From Paenibacillus solani (GTDB taxonomy: Bacteria > Bacillota > Bacilli > Paenibacillales > Paenibacillaceae), in contig NZ_LIUT01000006.1 of NCBI RefSeq assembly GCF_001277345.1, positions 194,244 to 258,243 of the forward strand: a DNA stretch of 64,000 bases. Direction: 5' to 3'. Numbering within the stretch: the first letter of the stretch is position 1; every line of letters starts with the position of its first letter. Positions 24,168 through 32,658 of this stretch are shown here, one piece after another. The translations under genes were made by a program, and so were the position numbers. The notes under the pieces are model-generated. The model saw only the letters and a list, made by a program, of their open reading frames with translations. It was not told where the DNA came from and ran no database searches.

Positions 24168-25100
24168 TTAGATGATGCCTCGAATGTCATCCAGGGAATG
24201 AATGCCTTCGGTTTCCATTAATTGAATCAGTTCTTCAGCAAGGGTATCACCGGCCCGCAGGTTGATAAAGTTATAGGTGCCGATCTGTACGGCTGTGGCG
24301 CCCGCCATGATGAATTCGAGGATGTCTTCAGCGCTGCTGATCCCGCCGATTCCAACGACCGGGATGGAAACAGACCTTGCTACCTGATGAACCATTCGCA
24401 GGGCGATCGGCTTGATGGCAGGTCCGGATAGTCCAGCATAGGCTCTGTCAAATACGCTTTGCCGCTTCCGGATATCAATAGCCATCGCTTGAATCGTATT
24501 GATCAGTGAGAGACCATCCGCGCCTTCGGCCTCACACATACGGGCCATTTCCTTCAAATCCTTCGCTCCGGGAGAGAGCTTGACGAGTAGAGGCAGAGAC
24601 GTCGCTTTTCGGACTGCACGGACGACTTCTTGTGCCTGCTCATTCTCAATGCCGAAGGCAAGTCCGCCTTCCTTGATATTGGGACAGGAGATGTTGAGCT
24701 CAATCATGTCGACCGCTCGTTTTCCCGATGCACTTAGTGCCTGACTGGCCTCGGTAAGGAGCTCGGCTCCTTCCACGTATTCTCGTAGCGTGCCGCCGCC
24801 AAGGTTGACAATAACCGCGGTTTCGTGCGAGGTCATCTCAGGTAATTCTTGTGCCAGAAAAGCCCGAATGCCCGGATTTTCAAGACCGACGCTGTTCATG
24901 ATGCCCGACGGTGTTTCGTAGAGCCGTGTGCCGATATTGCCGGGCCGGGGGCTCAAGGTTAATCCTTTGGATACAATGCCTCCGAGTTTGCGCAGCGGAT
25001 ACAGGTCCGCATAGGGTTTCCCGAATCCAAATGTGCCTGAAGCTGCCAGGATTGGATTCGACAACGGGACGCCTGCCAGTTCACAATCGATGGAGATCAT
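24168..25100 (-). CDS. pyrD: Dihydroorotate dehydrogenase, class 1B catalytic subunit
   Basis: A 310-residue FMN enzyme that oxidises dihydroorotate to orotate. Family sequences are clear: PILAASGTFGFG near the start, SKGLTLSPRPGNIGTR, MNSVGLENPGI, the catalytic cysteine in LNISCPNIKEGG, VKLSPGAKDL, and VVGIGGISSAEDILEF with MAGATAVQIGT at the FMN phosphate. Class 1B enzymes use NAD+ through PyrK, whose gene overlaps this start by 20 bases. No other pyrimidine gene is near, so this pair is outside a pyr operon. Confidence 0.93.
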   Translation of the reverse strand: MISIDCELAGVPLSNPILAASGTFGFGKPYADLYPLRKLGGIVSKGLTLSPRPGNIGTRLYETPSGIMNSVGLENPGIRAFLAQELPEMTSHETAVIVNLGGGTLREYVEGAELLTEASQALSASGKRAVDMIELNISCPNIKEGGLAFGIENEQAQEVVRAVRKATSLPLLVKLSPGAKDLKEMARMCEAEGADGLSLINTIQAMAIDIRKRQSVFDRAYAGLSGPAIKPIALRMVHQVARSVSIPVVGIGGISSAEDILEFIMAGATAVQIGTYNFINLRAGDTLAEELIQLMETEGIHSLDDIRGII

Positions 25101-25782
25101 TCCAGTTCACCTCCCTCGCCGGAAATACGGGGCCATCGGTGCATACTTTGCGGTTCGTACCTGCGGTCGTTAACGTGCAGCTGTTGCATGCTCCGATGCC
25201 GCAGCCCATTCGTTTTTCGATGGATACATAGAGCTTGGCGCTGGATCCTTCGGCTTTTTGAGCAAGGCTCTGCATCATAGCGACAGGCCCGCAAGCATAT
25301 ATCGTGTCATAACGGCCCGGGTCTATATCATCTACGATGGTTCCGCCGGATCTGACAGTCACATCATGGCTTGCTTCATTGAAGCCATCTACTCCGAATG
25401 GCAAGCCGGAATATCCCAGAAATACGCTGGCACTTGAGATTCCCCTGGCTGCCAGAAGCATCGGGGCTATCCCTATGCCGCCTCCCACCAGTGCAGTCCG
25501 GCCTTGAGGGTCAGGGAACGCTTGTCCGAAAGGGCCTTCCAGTTGAATCCGGTCACCTGCTTGGAGGGCCGACAACAGCCTTGTACCCGTTCCCTGTACG
25601 CGATATAAGAAGGATATGGAATCCAGAGTTAGATCATGGACGCTGATCGGCCGTGACAGCACAGGATAGGTATCCCAGCAGCGAAGCATGAAGAACTGTC
25701 CCATTCGTGCCGGATAGCTGCCCTGAACGGTAAGTCGATAAATACCGGGGGCCAGCTTAACATTGTGAATAACTAGGGCCAA
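25081..25782 (-). CDS. pyrK: Dihydroorotate dehydrogenase electron transfer subunit
   Basis: A 233-residue ferredoxin-reductase-type protein. An N-terminal FAD barrel with LSRPISVHDL is followed by the nucleotide fold (ALVGGGIGIAPML, ACGPVAMMQSL) and a C-terminal [2Fe-2S] site with cysteines in CGIGACNSC and a later KVC. It passes electrons from PyrD to NAD+. The gene is directly upstream of pyrD and overlaps it. It is the first gene of a two-gene unit running the same way as the EET operon downstream, with about 160 bases between pyrD and pplA. Confidence 0.92.
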   Translation of the reverse strand: MALVIHNVKLAPGIYRLTVQGSYPARMGQFFMLRCWDTYPVLSRPISVHDLTLDSISFLYRVQGTGTRLLSALQAGDRIQLEGPFGQAFPDPQGRTALVGGGIGIAPMLLAARGISSASVFLGYSGLPFGVDGFNEASHDVTVRSGGTIVDDIDPGRYDTIYACGPVAMMQSLAQKAEGSSAKLYVSIEKRMGCGIGACNSCTLTTAGTNRKVCTDGPVFPAREVNWNDLHRL

Positions 25783-25841
25783 ATTCTTGGTCCTCCTCCC
25801 TTGGCGTACTTGTTCCGCCCGTTATGTTCCTTGCTACAGTA

Positions 25842-25878
25842 TCACAGACGAATCATGCTACCTGTGACATTTCTCATA
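25842..25878. promoter_or_regulatory. Candidate Crp/Fnr-like sequences between pyrK and the flavoprotein gene
   Basis: TCACAG (25842-25847) and CTGTGA (25862-25867) form an inverted repeat with 14 bases between. The right arm also starts TGTGA-N6-TCATA (25863-25878), an 8-of-10 FNR match. No convincing -10 box is at the matching distance for either gene. Confidence 0.25.
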
Positions 25879-25946
25879 TTCGCGAATTGGCGAGTCTTGA
25901 TACCTTTTGGGTAATCATACAGGAGAAGAAAGGGTGGAGATCCTAC

Positions 25947-26483
25947 ATGAAAACGCTCGTGATCGTCGCGCATCCGGGTCTGCAAGAAGGCTCACGGATC
26001 AACCGCAAATTGACAGAGACAGTGAGGCATAGGGATGGAGTGACGGTGCATGACCTCTATCAGCAGTATCCCGATGGACAGATCGATGTGGGAGCTGAAC
26101 AGCAATTGCTGCTCGAGCATGATCGCATCGTATTCCAATTCCCTTTCTGGTGGTACCGTTCGCCGCCGCTGCTCAAGCATTGGTTCGACGAAGTGCTGAC
26201 CTTCGGGTGGGCATATGGCCCGGGAGGCGACAAGCTTCATGGACAAGAATGGGGCATTGCGGTTACAACAGGCGGAACGGAAGAAGCTTATGGCAGCGAA
26301 GGATACAACCGTTATTCGGTGGAAGAGCTGACACGGCCGTTTGAAGTGACAGCCAGCCTGGTGGGTGTGAAGTACCTGCCAGTATTTGCGGTTCATAATG
26401 CCATGCAGCTGACCGATGAAGAGCTGCAGCGTCATGCCGAGGATTTTGCGATCTATGCTGCTGATACAGTAGAATCGAGATAA
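25947..26483 (+). CDS. NAD(P)H-dependent flavin oxidoreductase, quinone reductase type (YwrO/KefF-like)
   Basis: A 178-residue flavodoxin-fold protein: KTLVIVAHPGLQEGSRIN at the FMN phosphate site, FQFPFWWYRSPPLLKHW and VLTFGWAYGPGGDKLHG, then AVTTGGTEEAYG, all typical of the DT-diaphorase-like group that includes general stress protein 14 (YwrO). It reduces quinones or similar compounds by two electrons. The ATG at 25947 is seven bases behind GGAG; the longer frame to 25824 has no ribosome binding site. It is single, divergent from pyrK, and ends in a terminator. Confidence 0.87.
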   Translation: MKTLVIVAHPGLQEGSRINRKLTETVRHRDGVTVHDLYQQYPDGQIDVGAEQQLLLEHDRIVFQFPFWWYRSPPLLKHWFDEVLTFGWAYGPGGDKLHGQEWGIAVTTGGTEEAYGSEGYNRYSVEELTRPFEVTASLVGVKYLPVFAVHNAMQLTDEELQRHAEDFAIYAADTVESR

Positions 26484-26517
26484 GATTCAAAGGTAAAATT
26501 AATATAACTGATCTATG

Positions 26518-26545
26518 GCCTGGCGGCAGAAGCTGCCGGGCTTTT
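26518..26545 (+). terminator. Terminator behind the flavoprotein gene
   Basis: CGGCAG-AAG-CTGCCG stem extended by GCC/GGC with a bulge, followed by TTTT. Confidence 0.65.
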
Positions 26546-26630
26546 CGGCGTGCTGATTTGTTTCGGGGATGGGGGCATAAATTGCAAACGATTCGAAAAA
26601 ACACTCGTTGCAATGTAGAGATGGTTATTC

Positions 26631-26664
26631 TATACTCATACATAGATTTACGATACATAGTATA
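26631..26664. promoter_or_regulatory. Candidate PadR operator
   Basis: TATACT (26631-26636) and AGTATA (26659-26664) form an inverted repeat. Within it the octamer ATACATAG occurs twice, 15 bases apart (26638, 26653). It is directly upstream of the padR-like gene, where such repressors usually bind. Confidence 0.4.
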
Positions 26665-26688
26665 TCTAGGTATTGGAGTGATAGAGGA

Positions 26689-27018
26689 ATGAGTATTAAC
26701 AAAGAGCTGTTGAAAGGCAGCACTGTCATTTTGCTGCTTACCGTGTTGAACAAGCGAGAAATGTACGGATACGAGCTGATCAAGGAGATCGAACAAAGCT
26801 CGGATGGGGTATTCCTGATGAAGGAAGGCACGTTATATCCGATCCTACACACGCTCGAAGCGGAAGGTTGGCTGGAATCTTCCTGGAGCCAGCATGATGG
26901 ACGCAAACGGAAATATTACCGGATTACCGAGCACGGCAGGGAGCAGCTCCGTGAGAAGACCAAGGAGTGGGTCAGGTTCCGTACAGCTGTGGATACCGTT
27001 ATTGGGGAGGGAAGTTAG
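26689..27018 (+). CDS. PadR-family transcriptional regulator
   Basis: A 109-residue winged-helix protein: LKGSTVILLLTVLNKREMYGYELIKEI, then FLMKEGTLYPILHTLEAEGWLES and GRKRKYYRITEHGREQL, the standard PadR domain. The ATG lies behind GGAGTGATAGAGGA. The next gene starts one base after its stop, so the two are one operon. PadR proteins often control an adjacent HAAS-domain membrane protein, which fits here. It probably represses its own operon through the repeats at 26631-26664. Confidence 0.9.
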   Translation: MSINKELLKGSTVILLLTVLNKREMYGYELIKEIEQSSDGVFLMKEGTLYPILHTLEAEGWLESSWSQHDGRKRKYYRITEHGREQLREKTKEWVRFRTAVDTVIGEGS

Positions 27019-27019
27019 G

Positions 27020-28345
27020 ATGCGGCCAGTTGAAGAATACAAGGTTGTTCAAGACTTTCTGAGCCTCGTGTGCAAACAGGTACGGGCCAGAGCCATGCAT
27101 CCGGAGATTCGCGAAGAGCTGCTCGGCCATATTGAAGAGCGGACAGAGCTTTTAATGCTCGAAGGCAATGCCGAGGAACCAGCGGTACAGGAAGCGGTGA
27201 AACAGATGGGGGCTCCCGAGGAGATCGGGAAAAGCCTACATTTGGCCCATCGGCCTCAGTTAGATTGGAAGCTGCTCGTCTTGCTGGTCTTACTGTCGAT
27301 GATTGGGCTATTCGGGGCGCTGAGTGTAGATTATGCAGGGACAGAAAGATTGTCAGGCTTATTTATAAAAAAGTTAGTTTACTTCGGTATAGGCTTGATC
27401 TTCCTCATTGGACTCTATTTCCTGGATTACAGGAAGCTCAAGAAATACTCCGGAGTTCTGTTTTTTATCACACTTTGCCTCATGGCGAGGACGGAGTTTG
27501 CTGGGACCATTACTAACGGGGCCAACCTTTATCTTGACTTCGGGCCTATTATGATTCCCATGCTGGGAACGGTTTCCGTTTTCCTTCTCCTCTTGGCTGG
27601 GGCAGGCATGAAGCCTGCAAGCCAGTGGGGGCAGTGGGAGGGCGTGCTGCAAATTCTGTATAGGGGTGTTCTGCCTGTTTTTTTGTACGGTTGGAGTGAC
27701 TCCATGGTGTATTTATTCGTTTACGTGTTTGGGTTCTTGGTGCTGACCTGGACTTCGAAGAAGAATGTCAAGCAATTTGCTGCGCTGACGGTGCTTCCGT
27801 TCTTAGGATTAGCCTATATTCTATTTACAAAAAGGTTTTATCTCATGTGGAGACTGGAGGGACTCACAGACCGTGAGGGGGACGGCGGTTATTTCATGCG
27901 GGTCATTGCGGATGCCATTTCTTCTGCTGGCTGGTTCGGTCAAGGGTTTGCCGCGCCCAATCCGGGAATACCGTACGTTTACAGCGACTCCATATATCCC
28001 TATTTGATTTATTGCTTCGGCTGGTTGTTTGGCATTGCGGTCGGAATGGTCGTTCTTTTGTTCCTCGTCAGAATGTGGAACATATCCAATGTCCTTCATG
28101 ATTCCTATGGAAAAAATATTGTGACCGGTGTCATCGTTGTTCTTGGGTTGCGCTTACTCCTGCCAATTCTTATGGGATTGGGAGTGGTACCCATTGTCAG
28201 TTTGGATCTTCCTTTTATTTCGTATGGCGGATTCAACCATATGATGGATTTTGCCATCGTCGGCCTGCTCCTCTCCATCTATCGACGCAAAAATATGATT
28301 CCAAGCGGTATGGGGGAAGCGGCCTCTATGAAGGAAGTGGCTTAG
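27020..28345 (+). CDS. HAAS-domain SEDS (FtsW/RodA/SpoVE-like) membrane protein, copy 1
   Basis: A 441-residue protein. Residues 1-80 form a cytoplasmic HAAS-type domain (EIREELLGHIEERTELLMLEG, AVKQMGAPEEIGKSL). The rest has about ten membrane helices with SEDS features: GWFGQGF, a loop YVYSDSIYPYLIYCFGWLFG where SEDS proteins carry the catalytic aspartate, and the end motif PFISYGGFNH. SEDS proteins polymerise lipid II into glycan strands with a partner penicillin-binding protein; no such partner is encoded nearby. The ATG at 27020 lies behind GGGAGGGAAGTTAG and next to the padR stop. The fusion and tandem copy are unlike housekeeping FtsW or RodA. Confidence 0.85.
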   Translation: MRPVEEYKVVQDFLSLVCKQVRARAMHPEIREELLGHIEERTELLMLEGNAEEPAVQEAVKQMGAPEEIGKSLHLAHRPQLDWKLLVLLVLLSMIGLFGALSVDYAGTERLSGLFIKKLVYFGIGLIFLIGLYFLDYRKLKKYSGVLFFITLCLMARTEFAGTITNGANLYLDFGPIMIPMLGTVSVFLLLLAGAGMKPASQWGQWEGVLQILYRGVLPVFLYGWSDSMVYLFVYVFGFLVLTWTSKKNVKQFAALTVLPFLGLAYILFTKRFYLMWRLEGLTDREGDGGYFMRVIADAISSAGWFGQGFAAPNPGIPYVYSDSIYPYLIYCFGWLFGIAVGMVVLLFLVRMWNISNVLHDSYGKNIVTGVIVVLGLRLLLPILMGLGVVPIVSLDLPFISYGGFNHMMDFAIVGLLLSIYRRKNMIPSGMGEAASMKEVA

Positions 28346-28426
28346 TGAAGTGTTATTTCGACAACCTAACTTAATATGACAGATTATCGTAACAACCTTT
28401 GCTGTTTTTAACTTACATGATGATCA

Positions 28427-28466
28427 GATAACTCTAGTCGAAATTTGATAGGGTTATCTTTTTTTT
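28427..28466 (+). terminator. Terminator between the two SEDS copies
   Basis: GATAACTCTA pairs with TAGGGTTATC (one G-U pair) and a run of eight T follows. The second copy may therefore be transcribed only by read-through or from its own promoter in the next 45 bases. Confidence 0.75.
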
Positions 28467-28510
28467 ATCATAAGGTACGATACCTTACATTCTGGTCAAG
28501 GAGGAACCCT

Positions 28511-29830
28511 ATGCGATCTGTGGAGGATAATATAGATGTCCGGCGATTTATGGATCTGGTATGCAAGCAAGTACGTACGAGGCAGATGCATTCCGAGATT
28601 CGTGAGGAACTGCTGGGTCATATTGAGGAACGGGCGGAAATGTTTATGCTGGAGGGGCATTCTGAAGAGTTTGCTGTAAAGGAAGCGATTAAACAAATGG
28701 GGGACCCGGGAGATATCGGTAAAAACATGCAGTTGGCTCACAGGCCCCAGATGGATTGGAAATTGCTCGTTATGCTCGCCCTGTTTTTAATCATTGGATT
28801 GGTTAGCATGTTGAGTGTTTATTACGCGGATGACAGTTATTCCGTAAACCTTATAGAGAGGAAGTTATTTTACTTCGGGATTGGGGGTTCACTCCTGATC
28901 GGTTTTTATTTTCTGAATTATCAAAAGCTTAAAAGATACTCGGCTTTTGTGTTTCTCTTCATCGTTATTCTTATGGCCGCTTCAACGGTTTACGGGCAGT
29001 TACACGATATCAGAACTACCTACATCAATATAGGCCACGTTGGAGTTAATATTATCACTTTCTCATTGATACCGCTTCTAATCGCTCTGGCAGGGATGAA
29101 ACCAGCCAATCTATGGGGGCGGTTGGAGATGGTTTGGAGCGTTCTCTATCGTGGTGTTCTGCCTGTGATTCTCTATAGCATAAGCGGTTCTATTATCTAT
29201 ACTTACATCTACCTGATTGGATTCCTGGTCTTGACGTGGAGAACAAGGAAATCCATCAAGCAATTCGCAATGATCACCGTACTGCCTCTCGCAGGCTTAG
29301 CGACTTTTCTTATCACCCGGACGGATCATTTACTTCTGCGATGGAGAGAATTTAGAAACCCTTCAGATAGTGAGATGTGGCATATGGGGAATAACGCCGA
29401 TGCCATCCAAGCTGCCGGCTGGTTCGGGCAAGGTTTTGGTAAAGTTGTACCCAGGATTCCATATGTCTTGTACGATAATGTGTTTCCATACCTCATTTAT
29501 TGCTTCGGCTGGTTGTTCGGGCTGGTGGTAGGAATACTGATCCTGTTGTTTCTGGTAAGAATATGGAGTATTTCTACGATCCATAGAGATTCTTATGCGA
29601 AGCATATCGCTACATTACTCATCGTTGTGTTTGGTTTTCGGCTGTTATGGCCGCTGCTCATGGGATTAGGGATTCTTCCAACGGTTACATTGGATCCACC
29701 TTTTCTCTCTTACGGCGGAACCAATCAAATCCTGGACATGGCAGCCGTCGGCCTGCTTCTCTCCATCTACCGACGCAAAAATATGATTCCAAGCGGCATG
29801 GAGGAAGCGGCCTCGATGAAGGCAGCCTAG
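28511..29830 (+). CDS. HAAS-domain SEDS (FtsW/RodA/SpoVE-like) membrane protein, copy 2
   Basis: A 439-residue paralogue of the protein at 27020-28345, alike along its whole length: HAAS domain (EIREELLGHIEERAEMFMLEG), membrane domain, GWFGQGFGKV, loop VLYDNVFPYLIYCFGWLFG with the aspartate kept, PFLSYGGTNQ, and an almost identical tail RRKNMIPSGM. The ATG is preceded by AAGGAGGAACCCT. The conserved aspartate in both copies argues that both are active enzymes. A tandem duplication followed by divergence in the helices is the simplest origin. Confidence 0.85.
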   Translation: MRSVEDNIDVRRFMDLVCKQVRTRQMHSEIREELLGHIEERAEMFMLEGHSEEFAVKEAIKQMGDPGDIGKNMQLAHRPQMDWKLLVMLALFLIIGLVSMLSVYYADDSYSVNLIERKLFYFGIGGSLLIGFYFLNYQKLKRYSAFVFLFIVILMAASTVYGQLHDIRTTYINIGHVGVNIITFSLIPLLIALAGMKPANLWGRLEMVWSVLYRGVLPVILYSISGSIIYTYIYLIGFLVLTWRTRKSIKQFAMITVLPLAGLATFLITRTDHLLLRWREFRNPSDSEMWHMGNNADAIQAAGWFGQGFGKVVPRIPYVLYDNVFPYLIYCFGWLFGLVVGILILLFLVRIWSISTIHRDSYAKHIATLLIVVFGFRLLWPLLMGLGILPTVTLDPPFLSYGGTNQILDMAAVGLLLSIYRRKNMIPSGMEEAASMKAA

Positions 29831-29912
29831 CGGCTGTTTATTACCGCCGCTGAGATGTTAAAGATTTTACCGCAGCCATCAAGCAGACCGTAACGTTGGT
29901 TAGGATGTCTAT

Positions 29913-29952
29913 AAAGGAACCGTACTCTTGAAAGAGACGGTTTCTTTATTTT
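29913..29952 (+). terminator. Terminator behind the second SEDS gene
   Basis: AAAGGAACCGT pairs with ACGGTTTCTTT with one G-U pair, followed by a T-rich tail. Confidence 0.75.
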
Positions 29953-30118
29953 GTGTCCGGGTTAAATTTGATTAAGGACATTTGAGAAGGTAAGGGAAGT
30001 TCATGATTTTGGCTAATTTTCAAAGAAAATATCTCTCCACATGGAATAAGTAAATTTTATTAAAATTAAATCCATGTTATATTAAATTTACTAACGCCTG
30101 TGGAGAGGGGATAGTTTA

Positions 30119-31078
30119 ATGAGTGGTTTGAAGGAAATTGCGAGGCTCGCGGAGGTTTCGGTGTCTACAGTGTCCAACGTGCTTAACGGACGCAAAAATG
30201 TAGGCGCGGAGACGAGGGAGCGAGTGCTGAAGTTATGCTCAGAGCACGGCTATTTCCCGCATAAGTCTTCTAAATCCGATAAAAACAATACCATTATTTT
30301 CGTCTTCAGCGACTTTGATCGCGATTATTATTTAAAAATCATCAAGGGCATCAGCCACTGTCTCACGGAGAATGGGTATGACCTCATCATCTGCACGAAT
30401 AAATCGAGCACGAATTTTATGCGCAGCAAGTTTGCAAGCGGTACCATTAGTCTGGATCGGAACATGACGGACGAATATTTAATATCCGTGGCCACGCCGC
30501 AATTCCCCGTCGTTCTTATGGACCGGATTATCGATAACGAGTACGCGAACACCAAGAGTGTCATCGTGGACAACTATCCGGTCATGTGTGAAATGGTTCA
30601 GGCGCTCGTGGATAAACAGTTCAGAACATTTGGCTATATCGGCGGACTGGAGTTTACCCTGGATCACAAGGAACGTTTTGCCGGGTTTATGGATACGCTT
30701 TCAAAGAATGGCATCGCATTTGATCGCCGTAATTACTTCCATGGCGACTACAGTGAAGAAAGTGGATATCAGGCTGCTAAAATCCTGATTCTAAGCAATG
30801 CCCTGCCAGAAGTGCTGGTCTGCGCCAATGACAACATGGCGCTGGGTGCGATCAAGGCATTGGAAGAGAACGGGATAAAAGTACCCGAGGACATTTCCAT
30901 CACTGGATTCGATAATTCGGATGCGGCCGCGATGGCTGGCCTAACAACAATTGCGATCCCTCGATACGAGAGCGGTTATCTTGCGGCGAAGGAGCTGCTT
31001 GAGATGATTAAGGGAACAACGGGCAAGGAACCCTTTAAACTGAACGCGACAATCCAGTGGCGAAAATCAGTGAGATAA
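30119..31078 (+). CDS. LacI-family regulator of the sugar transport operon
   Basis: A 319-residue regulator. The N-terminal helix-turn-helix (LKEIARLAEVSVSTVSNVLNGRKNV) is followed by a periplasmic-binding-protein-like sensor domain (TIIFVFSDFDRDYYLKIIKGI; LVCANDNMALGAIKALEENG; DISITGFDNSD). It probably represses the ABC transporter operon behind it until the sugar is present. The ATG follows GGAGAGGGG at eight bases. It has its own terminator at 31091-31127 and is thus a separate unit from the transporter, whose promoter carries a GTAAACGTTTTAC palindrome. Confidence 0.93.
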   Translation: MSGLKEIARLAEVSVSTVSNVLNGRKNVGAETRERVLKLCSEHGYFPHKSSKSDKNNTIIFVFSDFDRDYYLKIIKGISHCLTENGYDLIICTNKSSTNFMRSKFASGTISLDRNMTDEYLISVATPQFPVVLMDRIIDNEYANTKSVIVDNYPVMCEMVQALVDKQFRTFGYIGGLEFTLDHKERFAGFMDTLSKNGIAFDRRNYFHGDYSEESGYQAAKILILSNALPEVLVCANDNMALGAIKALEENGIKVPEDISITGFDNSDAAAMAGLTTIAIPRYESGYLAAKELLEMIKGTTGKEPFKLNATIQWRKSVR

Positions 31079-31090
31079 ATTTTATGTTTG

Positions 31091-31127
31091 AAACTAGTAA
31101 AATAATAAACATTTTACTAGTTTTTTT
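31091..31127 (+). terminator. Terminator behind the lacI-type gene
   Basis: AAACTAGTAAAAT and ATTTTACTAGTTT form a 13-bp perfect stem followed by TTTT. Confidence 0.85.
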
Positions 31128-31141
31128 ACTTAGTATTTTTA

Positions 31142-31155
31142 TGAAAACGTGTACA
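31142..31155 (+). promoter_or_regulatory. cre-like CcpA site upstream of the sugar transporter
   Basis: TGAAAACGTGTACA matches 13 of 14 positions of TGWAANCGNTNWCA and lies just before the -35 box at 31163, where CcpA can act on transcription initiation. Confidence 0.5.
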
Positions 31156-31162
31156 TTTTTTA

Positions 31163-31210
31163 TTGACATTCTAGGTAAACGGCCCTATGATGGGTTTGTA
31201 AACGTTTTAC
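31163..31210 (+). promoter_or_regulatory. Promoter and LacI-type operator of the sugar transporter operon
   Basis: TTGACA (31163-31168), 17 bases, TATGAT (31186-31191): an excellent sigma-A promoter. Over the start point lies GTAAACGTTTTAC (31198-31210), an imperfect palindrome with the central CG typical of LacI-family operators; a half-site GTAAACG also lies in the spacer (31175-31181). Confidence 0.7.
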
Positions 31211-31241
31211 TTTAAAGAGTCCTTAAGGGGAGGCGTGTCAC

Positions 31242-32501
31242 TTGAAGAGAGTAAAAAAAGTACTAAGCGTGCTGACCGCAACAGCTTTGATCGCAACACT
31301 TGCAGCCTGCGGCGGTACATCTGACAAAGATTCCGGATCCGCATCTGGATCTGGAGGAGACAAATTAAAGAAAATTACACTTTTCCAATCGAAAGTCGAA
31401 ATTACAGAACCTCTTGAAGCCCTGGTTAAAACTTATAAAGAAGAAACGGGCAATGAGGTCGAAGTATGGGGTGCCGCTGGCGACGCTTATCAGCAGCAGC
31501 TGGTAGCCAAGCTCGGAAGTAACCAGGGACCGACGATATTCAGCGTGGCTCCAGGCCCGGAATCCGAGAAGCTGAAATCTTATTTCTCCGATTTGAGCGG
31601 CGAAGAGTTTGTTAAGAACATTGCACCTGATATGGAATTGAAGGTTGACGATAAGACCGTCGGCATTCCATACGGTGTAGAAGGCTTCGGTCTTGTATAC
31701 AACAAGGATCTGGTGGATCCGGCTAACGTAAAAGACCTGGATTCCTTCACCAAGACATTGGAGCAGCTGAAGGCTGATGGCAAGAACGGTTTGAGCTTGT
31801 CTCAGGAGGCTTACTTCCTGATCGCACATATCATCAACACGCCGTTTGCGCTTCAACCCGATCCACTCGCCTATATCGATCAGCTGAACAAGGGCGAAGT
31901 GAAGATGGCTGATACGAAGGAGTTCCAAGAGTGGGCGAAATTCATGGACGCAATCAAGGCGAACACCAAGAACCCGCTTGAAGTGAAGTATGATAGCCAG
32001 ATGGGCGATTTCGCTACGGAAAAAACGGCTATGGTGCATCAGGGTAACTGGAGTTACTCCATGCTTGCAGACTTCGGTGATTTCGGCTCCAAGGTCGGCA
32101 TGATGCCATTCCCGCTCGCAGGCAATGACAAAATCGCCGTCGGTGTAGCGAGCTACTGGGTCGTAAACAATCAGGCGGATGCTGACGAAGTCAAAGCCGC
32201 GAATGCTTTCCTGAACTGGCTCTTTACCAGCGACACTGGCAAGAAAGCCATCGTAGACGACTTTAAATTCATCCCGGCATTAACGAATATTGAAGCAGGG
32301 GACCTGGATCCATTGTCACAAGCGGTGCATGAAGCTACAACGAAGGGTGAGACGATCACTTGGGCGCTGAACTACTTCCCATCGGGTATCGTCACTAACG
32401 ACTTGGCTCCGGCTACGCAGGAGTTCTTCATGAATCCGAGCATGACAGGCGAGCAGTTCCTGCAGAAGCTCGATGAAGTGTGGGCGAAAGCATCGAAATA
32501 A
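31242..32501 (+). CDS. Sugar ABC transporter substrate-binding lipoprotein
   Basis: A 419-residue extracellular solute-binding protein (family 1). Signal peptide with lipobox TLAAC (C23), a polar linker, then the two-lobe fold (ITLFQSKVEITEPLEALVKTY; GNEVEVWGAAGDAYQQQL; GIPYGVEGFGLVYNKDLV; FATEKTAMVHQGNWSYSM). The TTG start lies eight bases behind GGGGAGG. It heads the operon with two permease genes and a ChbG/YdjC-type enzyme. No ATPase is encoded, so a shared MsmX-like ATPase is expected. An oligosaccharide is the likely ligand; which one is unknown. Confidence 0.92.
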   Translation: MKRVKKVLSVLTATALIATLAACGGTSDKDSGSASGSGGDKLKKITLFQSKVEITEPLEALVKTYKEETGNEVEVWGAAGDAYQQQLVAKLGSNQGPTIFSVAPGPESEKLKSYFSDLSGEEFVKNIAPDMELKVDDKTVGIPYGVEGFGLVYNKDLVDPANVKDLDSFTKTLEQLKADGKNGLSLSQEAYFLIAHIINTPFALQPDPLAYIDQLNKGEVKMADTKEFQEWAKFMDAIKANTKNPLEVKYDSQMGDFATEKTAMVHQGNWSYSMLADFGDFGSKVGMMPFPLAGNDKIAVGVASYWVVNNQADADEVKAANAFLNWLFTSDTGKKAIVDDFKFIPALTNIEAGDLDPLSQAVHEATTKGETITWALNYFPSGIVTNDLAPATQEFFMNPSMTGEQFLQKLDEVWAKASK

Positions 32502-32546
32502 TCGAGGCCAAACGGAATCATCTGATATAACAATTCCATCATATCG

Positions 32547-32596
32547 AAAGCCTAGCCTCAGACGTTCTGTAATGAGCGTTAGGCTTTTGTTTTTTC
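32547..32596 (+). terminator. Intra-operon hairpin (partial terminator) behind the binding-protein gene
   Basis: AAAGCCTA and TAGGCTTT form the outer stem with ACG/CGT inside, followed by TGTTTTTT. Placed between binding protein and permease genes, it can lower permease expression relative to the binding protein. Confidence 0.6.
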
Positions 32597-32658
32597 TAAC
32601 ATGAATTCAAGATTTGATGCCGCCTTGCAGGAATCAATCGGACGGAAAGAAGGTATGA

